From NCBI RefSeq assembly GCF_008369325.1, contig NZ_VOBI01000001.1, positions 372,001-436,000 on the forward strand: DNA of 64,000 bases. Direction: 5' to 3'. The translations under genes were made by a program, and so were the position numbers. Of the stretch, positions 53,221-61,676 are shown piece after piece. The stretch comes from Pseudomonas sp. ANT_H12B. GTDB lineage: Bacteria > Pseudomonadota > Gammaproteobacteria > Pseudomonadales > Pseudomonadaceae. The number at the start of each line of letters is the position of its first letter. Position 1 is the stretch's first letter. The notes beneath the pieces are model-generated. The model had not been told where the DNA came from, searched no databases, and worked only from the letters and a program-made list of their open reading frames with translations.

Positions 53221-54483
53221 TTATTTTGAGGGTTGTGCCGCGCTTGTCTCCAAGCGGGCTTCACCACTGTCACCCTGGCTGCGTGGCAGTAAAAACAACG
53301 TTGCCGCCATGGCCAACAGGTAGATGGAGGCCAGCAACATGATCGCGGCCGAGAAGGAGTACGCCAACGCAATCGCACCCACTGCCAGCGGGCCAAAACC
53401 GCCAACACCGCGCCCGACATTGAACAGCACGTTCTGGGCGGTGGCCCGCACCTGAGACGGGTACAAGTCGGAGATCAGTGCGCCATAACCACCGATCATT
53501 CCGTTGACAAAAATGCCCATTACTACACCAGCAAACAGCATCGTTATCGGATCGGTCAGGTTGGCGTAAATGAGCACCATCCCCGCAGCGCTGGCCTGGT
53601 ACAGCAGGAAGATCTTCCAGCGCCCGAAGCGATCGGCCAGTTGCCCGAACAACCAGATCCCGAACGCCATGCCCACCACCGTTGCAGCCGTCCAGGTACC
53701 CGAGGCGGTCAGCGAGAAACCAAATTGCCGGGACAAATAGCTCGGCATCCAGATCATGATTCCGTAGTAACCAAAGTTCTGTACCGAGGTCAGCACCATC
53801 ACTCCGATACTGGCCTTGGCGGTCGGTGCGTCCTTGAACAGCTCGGTAAACCGCCGGGTGAAAGAGATCGGGTTGGCGGTGGCCTTCACGAACTCTTCCG
53901 GCTCACCCATGGTGTGGCGAATGACGAAAGACAGCAGCGCCGGAACCAGCCCGACCAGAAACATTCCGCGCCAGCCAATGTGCGGCAGCAGCAACGGCGT
54001 CAGCAAGGCTGCCGCTAACACCCCCGCCTGCCATCCCATACCGACATAGGAAGACGCACGGTTACGCTTGTTCGCCGGCCAGGTTTCGGCAATCAGTGCC
54101 ATACCGATACCGAACTCGCCGCCCAAACCAAATCCAGCGAGAGTGCGGTACGTCAGCAAGTCCCAATAGCCTTGGGCCAATGAACACAAACCGGTAAACA
54201 CTGAGAACACCAAAATGCACACGCTGAGCATCTTGACCCGACCATAGCGGTCACTCAGTTGCCCGAAAATCAGGCCGCCGGCCACTGCGCCCAGCAACGT
54301 CCAGGTCACCAGCGAACCAGCCTCGGAACTGGTCAGGCCCAACCCCAGCGTGATCGCTGGAAGCATGAAGCCCAGAATCAATAGATCAAAGCCATCCATG
54401 GCGTAGCCAGTCACGCTGGCGATCAAGGCCTTGCGTGGAGACGCATCTGCCTGTGCGGTGTTTGAGCCGTTGTGAGTCTTCAC
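53221..54483 (-). CDS. MFS importer (aromatic-acid:H+ symporter type), candidate orotate permease
   Basis: 420 residues, about 12 helices. GYAMDGFDLLILGFMLPAIT in helix 1 (Asp), FGQLSDRYGRVKMLSV as motif A, and GFGLGGEFGIGMALIAETWP in helix 4 are typical of the AAHS/sialate-type MFS carriers that import organic acids. The start is a GTG at 54483 behind GAGGAAAC. Being upstream of the pyrK-pyrD genes and downstream of the outer-membrane channel, its expected cargo is orotate or dihydroorotate. Confidence 0.87.
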   Translation of the reverse strand: MKTHNGSNTAQADASPRKALIASVTGYAMDGFDLLILGFMLPAITLGLGLTSSEAGSLVTWTLLGAVAGGLIFGQLSDRYGRVKMLSVCILVFSVFTGLCSLAQGYWDLLTYRTLAGFGLGGEFGIGMALIAETWPANKRNRASSYVGMGWQAGVLAAALLTPLLLPHIGWRGMFLVGLVPALLSFVIRHTMGEPEEFVKATANPISFTRRFTELFKDAPTAKASIGVMVLTSVQNFGYYGIMIWMPSYLSRQFGFSLTASGTWTAATVVGMAFGIWLFGQLADRFGRWKIFLLYQASAAGMVLIYANLTDPITMLFAGVVMGIFVNGMIGGYGALISDLYPSQVRATAQNVLFNVGRGVGGFGPLAVGAIALAYSFSAAIMLLASIYLLAMAATLFLLPRSQGDSGEARLETSAAQPSK

Positions 54484-54503
54484 AATCGTTTCCTCTTATT
54501 TTT

Positions 54504-54519
54504 ATCTAATTTTTTAGAC
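54504..54519. promoter_or_regulatory. Degenerate half-site pair before the importer gene
   Basis: ATCTAATTTTTTAGAC contains the arms TCTAA and TTAGA around four T, 21 bp upstream of the importer start. It resembles the TTAGAC/GTCTAA half-sites of the nearby cluster motif. Confidence 0.45.
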
Positions 54520-54620
54520 GGTCGACCCAAAAAAATAGTGAGCCAACCGCCTGGCCGATCCTTGTAAAACGCCCCGTTCTCCCTTGAATCGCCGGAAGCG
54601 ATATTCACGAGTTTACGGAT

Positions 54621-54651
54621 AAATTAGACGTATTGTCTAATTTTTGATACT
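54621..54651. promoter_or_regulatory. Cluster motif copy B with perfect inverted repeat
   Basis: AAATTAGAC (54621-54629) and GTCTAATTT (54635-54643) form a perfect 9-bp-armed inverted repeat around GTATT. The right arm begins the 19-bp motif TTGTCTAATTTTTGATACT (54633-54651), identical to the copy at 53154. It lies between the channel stop (54681) and the importer start (54483). A regulator dimer is the likely ligand. Confidence 0.78.
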
Positions 54652-54680
54652 AGCAAATGCAAAAAAATACCCATCAGCTT

Positions 54681-55541
54681 TCAAAGGTGCCACTCCACGT
54701 TGATGGACAGTGCATTGGTGTCAACTCCCTTCCCTCCGTCATTGCCGAACTTATTGCGCCAGTATTCGAAGCCAGGACCTATCCACAGTACGTTTTTCTC
54801 GCCCCAGCCCAGTTGCCCGACATCCAGCATCAACGAAGTGCGCATCAATTGTTCGACGCCTGTGGGCCTGTTTTGGTAGTCATCGCCTTTCTTGCCACTC
54901 AGGGTGTAATAGCCTTGAAACTTGAGTGGCAACGCTCCTGCCGTAAAAGGAACACCCCACGTGAGGTTGAATTGATAGAACGGATCGAAGGCGAGATCGG
55001 TGTGATTGCCCGGTTTGCTGCAGACGGCCAGACCACAATGATTCCACTCACGCGCATACAGCACGCTGGCATCAAGAAAGCCCGAGGGCAGCGCAAACTT
55101 GATGGTGGGTCCGACCACCAGCAGGCGCTTATTGGGGCCGAACTCGTTGTTCTTGGTGTTGTAGTCAAATCCGGCCGTCAAGGCCACGTCCTTCACCGGG
55201 CCAAAAGCCAGCGGCTTATCGAATATTTTGCCGTACTGGAACTGGTTGCGGTACGTCACATAGGCCTCGGTCGCACCCGTGCCGCCACCTTTGGCGGGGT
55301 CACTGTGATCAGACTTGAACACATCCAGATTGATGAAATTTTGCCCCAGCTTGTACCCACTGACATGGGTCACCTGCAGGATGTTCTTTGCGACATCGTT
55401 GGGCTTGCCTGGCTCGGTGTAGTGAGCGCTGTATCGATAGCCGATCAGCGTATCGCTGAAGGTCGGGCCGGCGAAGGCACTGGGCGCAAACGTTACCAGT
55501 GAGATCGAGATGAGCGAAGGCACAGCGATTAAATAACGCAT
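54681..55541 (-). CDS. Tsx-like outer-membrane channel protein
   Basis: 286 residues: a signal peptide (LIAVPSLISISLVTFAPSAFA), then a beta-barrel pattern of alternating hydrophobic strands with aromatic girdles: FSDTLIGYRYSAHYTEPG, KNILQVTHVSGYKLGQNFIN, and the C-terminal ALSINVEWHL (aromatic/Leu end typical of outer-membrane proteins). The pattern is that of the Tsx/outer envelope nucleoside-channel group. It is first in the minus-strand series and would pass orotate or a related pyrimidine into the periplasm. Confidence 0.82.
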   Translation of the reverse strand: MRYLIAVPSLISISLVTFAPSAFAGPTFSDTLIGYRYSAHYTEPGKPNDVAKNILQVTHVSGYKLGQNFINLDVFKSDHSDPAKGGGTGATEAYVTYRNQFQYGKIFDKPLAFGPVKDVALTAGFDYNTKNNEFGPNKRLLVVGPTIKFALPSGFLDASVLYAREWNHCGLAVCSKPGNHTDLAFDPFYQFNLTWGVPFTAGALPLKFQGYYTLSGKKGDDYQNRPTGVEQLMRTSLMLDVGQLGWGEKNVLWIGPGFEYWRNKFGNDGGKGVDTNALSINVEWHL

Positions 55542-56001
55542 GGGATGGGCTCCGTATTTTTATAGGTTTTCGGGCACAACGGGGCACGTAATCAGATCAA
55601 TCTGTTCACGGCGTCAAGGTTGGTTTTGATGAGCTGTATGTAGAGTCTGTTTAAGGTGCGTTCATTCCTCCTTATGGGTTTCACCAGGCGAACCGGGTCT
55701 TTCCATTGCAGTGAATGGGTAGACCTGATCAGGGGTTAAACGTCTGTGTGGTAGCCCGAACCCGGGCCTGCCATCCATACCGATACCGGAAGACGAAAGG
55801 GAGTTGCGTAGGGATAGTCGTAGACATGGCCGCACCATTTTTGTATTTTTTAGACGACTTGCTATACTTTGTCTAAATATTGATACAGTCAAGCCTTCTC
55901 GAGGTCAAGAAAATTTGCAGGCAAACTCCAAATGTCCGAGTGCCGCAACCTGCGAGAACGTGGAAGATGACAATCATGGACACCTGACTTTCGGAGCTGC
56001 A
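55542..56001. promoter_or_regulatory. Divergent control region of the orotate-type cluster
   Basis: These 460 bases separate the channel gene (minus) from the regulator gene (plus). Motif copy C lies within. The stretch 55542-55840 shows no gene or motif that I recognise. Open frames before 56002 on the plus strand lack ribosome sites. Confidence 0.6.
55849..55887. promoter_or_regulatory. Cluster motif copy C before the regulator gene
   Basis: TTGTCTAAATATTGATACA (55869-55887) matches copies A and B at 16 of 19 positions. A half-site TTTAGAC (55849-55855) faces GTCTAAA (55871-55877) with a 15-bp spacer, 10 bp longer than in copy B, which is about one helical turn. The site suggests autoregulation. 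Confidence 0.7.
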
Positions 56002-56877
56002 GTGAGCCAAATCGACTATCAAGCCATCGGTGAACGCCTCAGGGCTTACCGCATCGGTCGCCAAATGAATGCCGATCAAGTGGCCGAAAAACTCGATATT
56101 TCCCGAGCCGCCGTTTATCGATTGGAACTCGGTAAAATCGTCAAGCTTGAGACGCTGGACCGGCTGGCACAATTGCTCAAGGTATCCCTCACCAGTCTGC
56201 TGGGCTCGGACACCGAGTATTTCGACAACGCCTTGGGTTACTTCGAACGAATGCGCCAGCTTGAAGCGCGGTCTGTCAGCATCCAATCGTATTTCGATCC
56301 GTTTTCCTATCTGTTGACGTCACCGGAATACTCCGAGCTTTTCAAGACCATGCTCGACGAAGCCCGGCCCAACGATTTCGATGCAAACCAGGACGCAATG
56401 CAGACGCAAATCCTCGACATTCTGAATGAACGTAAAGCGACGTTTTCGAAACAGAAATTCGAGGTCCAGTCGATCATCAGCCTGCGCCAGATTGAACGTT
56501 ACCTGCACATCGGCCTGGTCGGCCGACTTGACTTGCCACCCAGCGTGAGGATGGAAAGAGCCCTGCTAGCTCGTCGTGAAGTCGAGAATCTGATCGACAA
56601 AATCGGCAACGAAGGCTCGCGCTTCAACATCTTCCTGATTGACGAGACATTGCCCAGCGCCACCTTCCAGATATTTCAACAACCGCACACAAGCTATGTC
56701 GCGGTGAGTCCATACCGCCTGGGTGAGTTGCCCAATATCCACACGGGAATCGCAAGCGTCACCTCCTCGCCCGAAGCCGTCGAAATGTACAAGAACATGA
56801 CCCAAGGGCTACTTAAACGCGCCCACTCCGGCGAGGCCGCCAAACGCGAACTTATCCGCCTGCTGGCCAAGCTCTGA
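56002..56877 (+). CDS. XRE-type HTH regulator of the orotate-type cluster
   Basis: 291 residues from the GTG at 56002 (VSQIDYQAIG), which has GGAG 5 nt upstream; longer frames reach 55804 without homologous sequence. The Cro/C1 HTH covers about residues 6-65 (IGERLRAYRIGRQMNADQVA, EKLDISRAAVYRLELGKIVK, LDRLAQLLKVSLTSLLG). The remaining ~220 residues are a large mixed alpha/beta domain of unknown type, likely a ligand sensor (FDPFSYLLTSPEYSELFKTM; IFLIDETLPSATFQIFQQPH). It is divergent from the channel gene. The likely ligand is a pathway pyrimidine. Confidence 0.85.
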   Translation: MSQIDYQAIGERLRAYRIGRQMNADQVAEKLDISRAAVYRLELGKIVKLETLDRLAQLLKVSLTSLLGSDTEYFDNALGYFERMRQLEARSVSIQSYFDPFSYLLTSPEYSELFKTMLDEARPNDFDANQDAMQTQILDILNERKATFSKQKFEVQSIISLRQIERYLHIGLVGRLDLPPSVRMERALLARREVENLIDKIGNEGSRFNIFLIDETLPSATFQIFQQPHTSYVAVSPYRLGELPNIHTGIASVTSSPEAVEMYKNMTQGLLKRAHSGEAAKRELIRLLAKL

Positions 56878-57008
56878 GACGATCACCACACGTTTCGTGG
56901 CGATGGGAAAATATCGCTCCGTTTCGTCTACCCTCACAAAGCGCCATGCCGCAATCAGCTTGCGCCGGGCGCATCGATATTCTTGCGTTAATGCACCGGA
57001 GAACTTCC

Positions 57009-57860
57009 ATGTTCAAGCGTCCACTGGCTTTGACCATCAGCCTGGTCCTGTCTTTTTGCGCCCTGTTAGCGCAGGCCGCCGACACCCTGAAAGTCAGCGC
57101 GATTCCCGACGAAGCCCCTACCGAACTGTTGCGCAAGTTCAAGCCGCTTGGCACCTATCTCGAACAACAGTTGGGCATGAAGGTCGAGTTCGTGCCCGTG
57201 AGCGACTATCCGGCCGTAGTCGAGGCGCTGGCCACCGACCGAATCGACCTGGCGTGGCTGGGCGGCTTCACGTTCGTGCAGGCCCGTCTGAAAACCGGCA
57301 ATGCCATTCCGCTGGTGCAACGTGAACAGGACGCCCAATTCACCAGCAAATTCATCACCGCCGACCCGGCCGTCAAATCGCTGAAAGACCTCAAGGGCAA
57401 GACCTTTGCGTTTGGCTCTGTGTCCTCCACCTCAGGCAGTCTGATGCCACGCTATTTCATGCTCCAGGATGGCATCAAGCCGGAAACGTACTTTAGCCGC
57501 GTGGGCTACTCCGGCGCCCATGACGCCACTGTCGCCTGGGTTCAGGCCGGCAAGGTGGACGCCGGGGTACTGAACGCCAGCGTGTGGGAAAAACTGGTCG
57601 CCGCCGGCAAAGTCGACACCGACAAAGTCAAAGTGTTTGCCACCACCCCAGCCTACTTCGACTACAACTGGACGGTGCGCGGGACCCTCGACCCGGCACT
57701 GGCGGCCAAAATAAAGGCAGCCTTTCTTGCGCTCGATCCGGCGAACCCGAAAGACAAGGAGGTTCTGGATCTGCAGGCCGCCAGTCGATTCATCGAAACC
57801 AAGCCTGAGAACTACAAGGGTATCGAGGAAGCCGCACGCGCCGCCGATCTGCTCAAATGA
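57009..57860 (+). CDS. PhnD-like phosphonate/oxyanion ABC substrate-binding protein
   Basis: 283 residues with a signal peptide ([18 protein letters not shown]) and the PhnD-type periplasmic fold: [78 protein letters not shown] and [20 protein letters not shown]. Members bind phosphonates, phosphite or related oxyanions, and some Pseudomonas homologues are annotated as putative selenate binders. It is the first of four genes joined by overlaps. Confidence 0.87.
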   Translation: MFKRPLALTISLVLSFCALLAQAADTLKVSAIPDEAPTELLRKFKPLGTYLEQQLGMKVEFVPVSDYPAVVEALATDRIDLAWLGGFTFVQARLKTGNAIPLVQREQDAQFTSKFITADPAVKSLKDLKGKTFAFGSVSSTSGSLMPRYFMLQDGIKPETYFSRVGYSGAHDATVAWVQAGKVDAGVLNASVWEKLVAAGKVDTDKVKVFATTPAYFDYNWTVRGTLDPALAAKIKAAFLALDPANPKDKEVLDLQAASRFIETKPENYKGIEEAARAADLLK

Positions 57861-58654
57861 CGTTGCATCTGACCCAGGTCAGCCTTACCCACGTCAACGG
57901 CGTCCAGGCGCTACGTGGTGTAGACCTGCACATCGGTGCAAGCGAACAGGTCGCCATCATTGGTCCGTCCGGCGCGGGCAAGTCGAGCCTGCTCAACCTG
58001 CTGGCCACCGCCCTGCGACCGGACAACGGCGAGCTGCAGGTGCTCGGCGAACGAGCCTGGCAGCTTACTGCCCGTCAGCGCCAGCGTCTGCGCGCGCGCA
58101 TCGGCCTGATACATCAATCGCCACCCCTGCCACCGCGCCAGCGCGTGGTCACCGCGGTTCTGGCTGGAAAGCTGGGTCAGTGGGGGCTGGGCAAGAGCCT
58201 GCTGAACCTGCTGCATCCGCTGGATATTCCGGGTGCACGCGCGGCATTGGCCAGGCTCGACCTGGGCGACAAGTTGTTCGCGCAATGCCAGCAGCTGTCC
58301 GGAGGGCAGCTACAGCGTGTGGGCATTGCCCGCGTGTTGTATCAAGCGCCCGAAGTGTTACTGGCCGATGAGCCGGTATCGGCCATGGACCCGGTGCTCG
58401 CCGAGCACACGCTTTCGGTACTTTGCCGCCATGCGCGGGAGCACAACGTCACCCTGGTCGCCAGCCTGCATGCGGTGGAGCTGGCCCTTGCGCACTTTTC
58501 GCGCATCATCGGCTTGCGTGACGGACAGATCCTGTTCGACCTTGCGGCCAGCGAAGTCGACCGTGAGCTGCTCGACAAGCTCTACGCCAACGAGCAATTG
58601 CAATCCCCACCGATTGCTCCGGCCCCTTTGAGTGTGCAGATTCCGCGATGCTGA
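57857..58654 (+). CDS. PhnC-like ABC transporter ATPase
   Basis: 265 residues with Walker [20 protein letters not shown], signature [20 protein letters not shown], Walker [14 protein letters not shown] and the H-loop region [19 protein letters not shown]. It is in the PhnC group and overlaps the binding-protein gene (ATGA) and the next permease. It powers uptake of the substrate of the preceding gene. Confidence 0.92.
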   Translation: MTLHLTQVSLTHVNGVQALRGVDLHIGASEQVAIIGPSGAGKSSLLNLLATALRPDNGELQVLGERAWQLTARQRQRLRARIGLIHQSPPLPPRQRVVTAVLAGKLGQWGLGKSLLNLLHPLDIPGARAALARLDLGDKLFAQCQQLSGGQLQRVGIARVLYQAPEVLLADEPVSAMDPVLAEHTLSVLCRHAREHNVTLVASLHAVELALAHFSRIIGLRDGQILFDLAASEVDRELLDKLYANEQLQSPPIAPAPLSVQIPRC

Positions 58655-59475
58655 CGTCTGCCACCCGCGATCCGGCCGCCCGCCCCCGCCTGCTACTCAG
58701 TCTGCTGGCTCTTGCGCTGCTGTGGCCGGGCATCCACTTCAGCGAGTTGGACCTCAGCGTACTGGTGGCGAGTGACAGCCAGAGCGAGATGGGCAAATTT
58801 GTATCAGCCTTCTGGCCACCGGCCCATGGCGAGGCGTTCATTGAGCTGTTGCTGCAAGCCACCCTACAGACCCTGGCGATCGCCACGGCAGGAATGGCAT
58901 TGGCGTTGCTGTTGGCAGTCCCCGCCAGCCTGCTGGCCAGTCGTGCGCTGTCGCTGTCTGCTGCTTCCCGTGCCGGCCATCCGAGCTATTGGGGTCAACT
59001 GTTGCGTTGGCCTGTACGCGGGTTACTGATCTTCCTGCGCAGCGTGCCGGAAATTGTCTGGGCGCTTTTGTTCGTGCGCGCCGTCGGACTGGGCCCGACT
59101 GCCGGGGTGCTGGCCATTGCCATTACCTACAGCGGCATGCTGGGCAAGGTCTACGCGGAGATTTTCGAGTCGGTCGACCAGCGCCCGGCCCACGCGCTAC
59201 TGCAGGCTGGCAGCGGTCGGCTCGCAGCCTTTTGCTACGGGATCCTGCCCAATGTCGCTGCCGAGTTGCTGTCGTACACGGTGTACCGCTGGGAATGCGC
59301 CATCCGCGCCTCGGTGGTGATGGGCTTCGTCGGTGCAGGCGGTCTGGGCCAGCAAATGGATCTGTCATTGCGCATGTTCGCCGGCGGTGAAGTGGCCAGT
59401 TTGTTACTGACGTTTCTCGTACTGGTACTGCTCGCCGATCAACTCAGCCGCCTGCTGCGCTGGAGGCTGGCATGA
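58648..59475 (+). CDS. PhnE-like ABC permease 1
   Basis: 275 residues, about six helices, with the binding-protein-dependent permease loop near the C-terminal half ([23 protein letters not shown]-type motif) and [20 protein letters not shown]. It starts inside the end of the ATPase gene. It pairs with the next gene as a heterodimer. Confidence 0.9.
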   Translation: MLTSATRDPAARPRLLLSLLALALLWPGIHFSELDLSVLVASDSQSEMGKFVSAFWPPAHGEAFIELLLQATLQTLAIATAGMALALLLAVPASLLASRALSLSAASRAGHPSYWGQLLRWPVRGLLIFLRSVPEIVWALLFVRAVGLGPTAGVLAIAITYSGMLGKVYAEIFESVDQRPAHALLQAGSGRLAAFCYGILPNVAAELLSYTVYRWECAIRASVVMGFVGAGGLGQQMDLSLRMFAGGEVASLLLTFLVLVLLADQLSRLLRWRLA

Positions 59476-60239
59476 ATCGCCTGATCAACCTCGTGCTGCT
59501 CCTGTGCATCGGTGCAGCGGTCGTCGCCTCGTTCATCTACCTGGGCATCGACCTCGGTGAGCTCGGCGACACCGGCAACCTGCATCAGATGGGCGCTTAT
59601 GCGCAGCGTTTTCTGAGCCCGGACCTGAGCGCGGGCCATCTGCAAGCCATCGGCCACGGAGCCCTGGAAACCATTGCCATGTCCGCCCTCGGCACCTTGC
59701 TCGCGGCGGTACTGGGTCTGTTATTGGCATTGCCCGCGGCCGGGCGCTTCGGCTGGCCTCTGCAGAGTGCGTCGCGTCTTGTCCTCAACGCCTTGCGTGC
59801 GGTTCCTGAACTGGTATGGGCGGCGCTGATGGTCCTGGCCGCCGGGCTCGGCCCCAATGCCGGCACCCTGGCATTAGCCCTGCACACCACCGGTGTACTG
59901 GGTAGACTGTTTGCCGAAGCGCTGGAAAATACCCCGCCAGAGCCGTCCGAAGCCATCCGCCTGCAGGGTGGTAATGCCGTATCGGCTTTCTGTTACGGAT
60001 CACTGCCCAACCTGTTTCCACAGCTACTGGCCTACATCCTCTACCGCTGGGAAAACAATATCCGCATGGCCAGTGTGCTCGGTTTCGTCGGCGCCGGTGG
60101 TTTGGGGCAAATGCTCTATGTCAGCCTCAGCCTGTTCCAGGAAGCTCAAGCCAGCACGGTGATTCTGGCCATGCTGCTACTGGTATGCGCCGTCGATTCA
60201 TTGAGCAGCTGGAGCCGCCAACGCTGGGTCAAGGCCTGA
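59472..60239 (+). CDS. PhnE-like ABC permease 2
   Basis: 255 residues, paralogous to the previous permease ([60 protein letters not shown]). Its ATG overlaps the previous stop (ATGA). It completes a four-gene importer operon with two permease chains. Confidence 0.9.
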   Translation: MNRLINLVLLLCIGAAVVASFIYLGIDLGELGDTGNLHQMGAYAQRFLSPDLSAGHLQAIGHGALETIAMSALGTLLAAVLGLLLALPAAGRFGWPLQSASRLVLNALRAVPELVWAALMVLAAGLGPNAGTLALALHTTGVLGRLFAEALENTPPEPSEAIRLQGGNAVSAFCYGSLPNLFPQLLAYILYRWENNIRMASVLGFVGAGGLGQMLYVSLSLFQEAQASTVILAMLLLVCAVDSLSSWSRQRWVKA

Positions 60240-60318
60240 CTGTTGACCCGCTGAAAACGGCGGTGGATTCAACCGGTCACTCAGCAGTTGATGAGCGTGT
60301 CGAGTCTGTCGTTGCCTG

Positions 60319-60408
60319 ACTTCCATCGCCATGGCCTACGTCGAAAGCGCCTGGTCGCTCTATACCCTGCGGTTTCTGCTCGGGGTCTTTGAAGCTGGTT
60401 TCTTCCCA
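60319..60408 (+). pseudogene. Fragment of an MFS transporter
   Basis: Thirty codons read TSIAMAYVESAWSLYTLRFL then LGVFEAGFFP, the helix 3-4 region of phthalate/tartrate-type MFS transporters, where relatives continue with a Gly-Val/Ile stretch. Here the resemblance ends abruptly on both sides. It is a non-functional scrap in the gap between the ABC operon and the betaine-binding gene. Confidence 0.7.
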
Positions 60409-60450
60409 CAACAGGCAGACCTGCCTGCCTGCTGTTTTCCTGCCAGACCA

Positions 60451-61356
60451 TCAAGGCTGGCGGCTGACTCTCTGCTCACCTTTGTCGAACATCGCTTCGA
60501 AACGAGGCTTGTTGGCTGCGTAGTAAGCGGCCACAGCCTGGTCAGAGGAGGTTTGGCGTGCCTGCATCATCAGCGCTTCAAGGTCGGCTTGAGGAATCGA
60601 GTAATGGGCGAAGAAGTACGCCACCTCGGGGTACTGCTGGCTAAAACCCTTGCGTGCCATGGCGTGAATCTGCTCGGCGCCACCAAAGATCTGCTTGGGA
60701 TCATCCAGGTAGCGCAGCGACCATTTGGAGAACATCCAGTGTGGGCTCCAGGCATTCACCAATGACCATTTATCACGCTTGAGGTTGCGATCGAGCTCGT
60801 TGAGCATGCCGGTTTCCGAGGACGCCACCAGCTTGTAACCGGTGAGTTTGTATTCCTCGATGGCCTTGACCGTGAGCTTGTATTGGCCGTTGCCGACCTC
60901 GGACGTGAGGATCTTGCCGTCGAGTTTTTCCCTGACCTGCGGTTTGTTCAGGTCCTCGACGCTCGACACTTCACTGACGGGCACCGAGGTGGGCACTGCC
61001 ATGCCGATCCGTCCCTCGTAAAGCACGCCCAGATCTTCGAGCTTGTCCCGGTATTTGTCGTAAAACGCCTTGTGGGTGCTGGGTAGCCACACCATTGGAA
61101 TGAGGTCGATATTACCGTTGGCCAAGGCCTGGAATTGAATGCCGATATCGGCCATCACCAATTTGACCGGCTGCTTGAGATGCTCCTGCAATGCGGTACT
61201 GGCCAGTTTGACGGTGATCTCGGTGTCGGACCAGTTGACCCAGCCAATGCGCACTGGCGGCGGTTCGCCAGCCTGCGTCGAGGCAGTGCTTGTTACCAGC
61301 GCAAAGCCGAACAGACAGGCACAGGCTATTTTTCGATAGGGCGAATGAACGTTCAT
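60451..61356 (-). CDS. Glycine betaine/choline-type ABC substrate-binding protein (OpuAC/ProX fold)
   Basis: About 301 residues with a signal peptide (IACACLFGFALVTSTASTQA) and OpuAC-type motifs: VRIGWVNWSDTEITVKLAST, LIPMVWLPSTHKAF, the region WSLVNAWSPHWMFSKWSLRY with the aromatic cage Trp residues, and late FAHYSIPQADLEALM. It binds quaternary amines in the periplasm. No ATPase or permease is next to it, so it works with a transporter encoded elsewhere. It is divergent from the DgcA-like gene. Confidence 0.88.
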   Translation of the reverse strand: MNVHSPYRKIACACLFGFALVTSTASTQAGEPPPVRIGWVNWSDTEITVKLASTALQEHLKQPVKLVMADIGIQFQALANGNIDLIPMVWLPSTHKAFYDKYRDKLEDLGVLYEGRIGMAVPTSVPVSEVSSVEDLNKPQVREKLDGKILTSEVGNGQYKLTVKAIEEYKLTGYKLVASSETGMLNELDRNLKRDKWSLVNAWSPHWMFSKWSLRYLDDPKQIFGGAEQIHAMARKGFSQQYPEVAYFFAHYSIPQADLEALMMQARQTSSDQAVAAYYAANKPRFEAMFDKGEQRVSRQP

Positions 61357-61581
61357 CAAGCGTCTTCCTATTTAGGTGTGATAGGCAGGTTGTCTTCGTT
61401 TGAACGGCCTTACGGTCGTGAATAGTGCAGTCTTCGCTGCTTCATATCCGGGCAGCGCAGCCCTCCTCCACCGATGCCTCCTCGCAATCCTCTTCACGTC
61501 GTGCCGAGCGCGATGTGGTGGCCGGTCCTCTGCTCCCTTCAAGCCTGATCTTATCGGTGAGTTTTGCCTCAAGCAAGAAAA

Positions 61582-61621
61582 ATGTACATGTGTGTCATGC
61601 GCCGTTGACACCTATGTACAT
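61582..61621. promoter_or_regulatory. Large inverted repeat upstream of the DgcA-like gene
   Basis: Two ATGTACAT octamers (61582-61589 and 61614-61621) end 16-bp arms that match at 14 of 16 positions, with an 8-nt centre (TGCGCCGT) between GTGTCA and TGACAC. The last base is 55 bp before the DgcA-like start. The geometry is that of a dimeric activator or repressor site. It also lies in the divergent region with the betaine-binding gene. Confidence 0.72.
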
Positions 61622-61676
61622 TTATCCTAATTTCAAGTCGCCGAGCCTGATGAAGCCCACCTTGGAGCGCACCACG

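Noticed and set aside
54657..55502. Plus-strand frame of 281 codons opposite the outer-membrane channel gene
   Set aside because: The minus strand has a signal peptide and beta-barrel pattern. The plus reading has neither a family nor a ribosome site.
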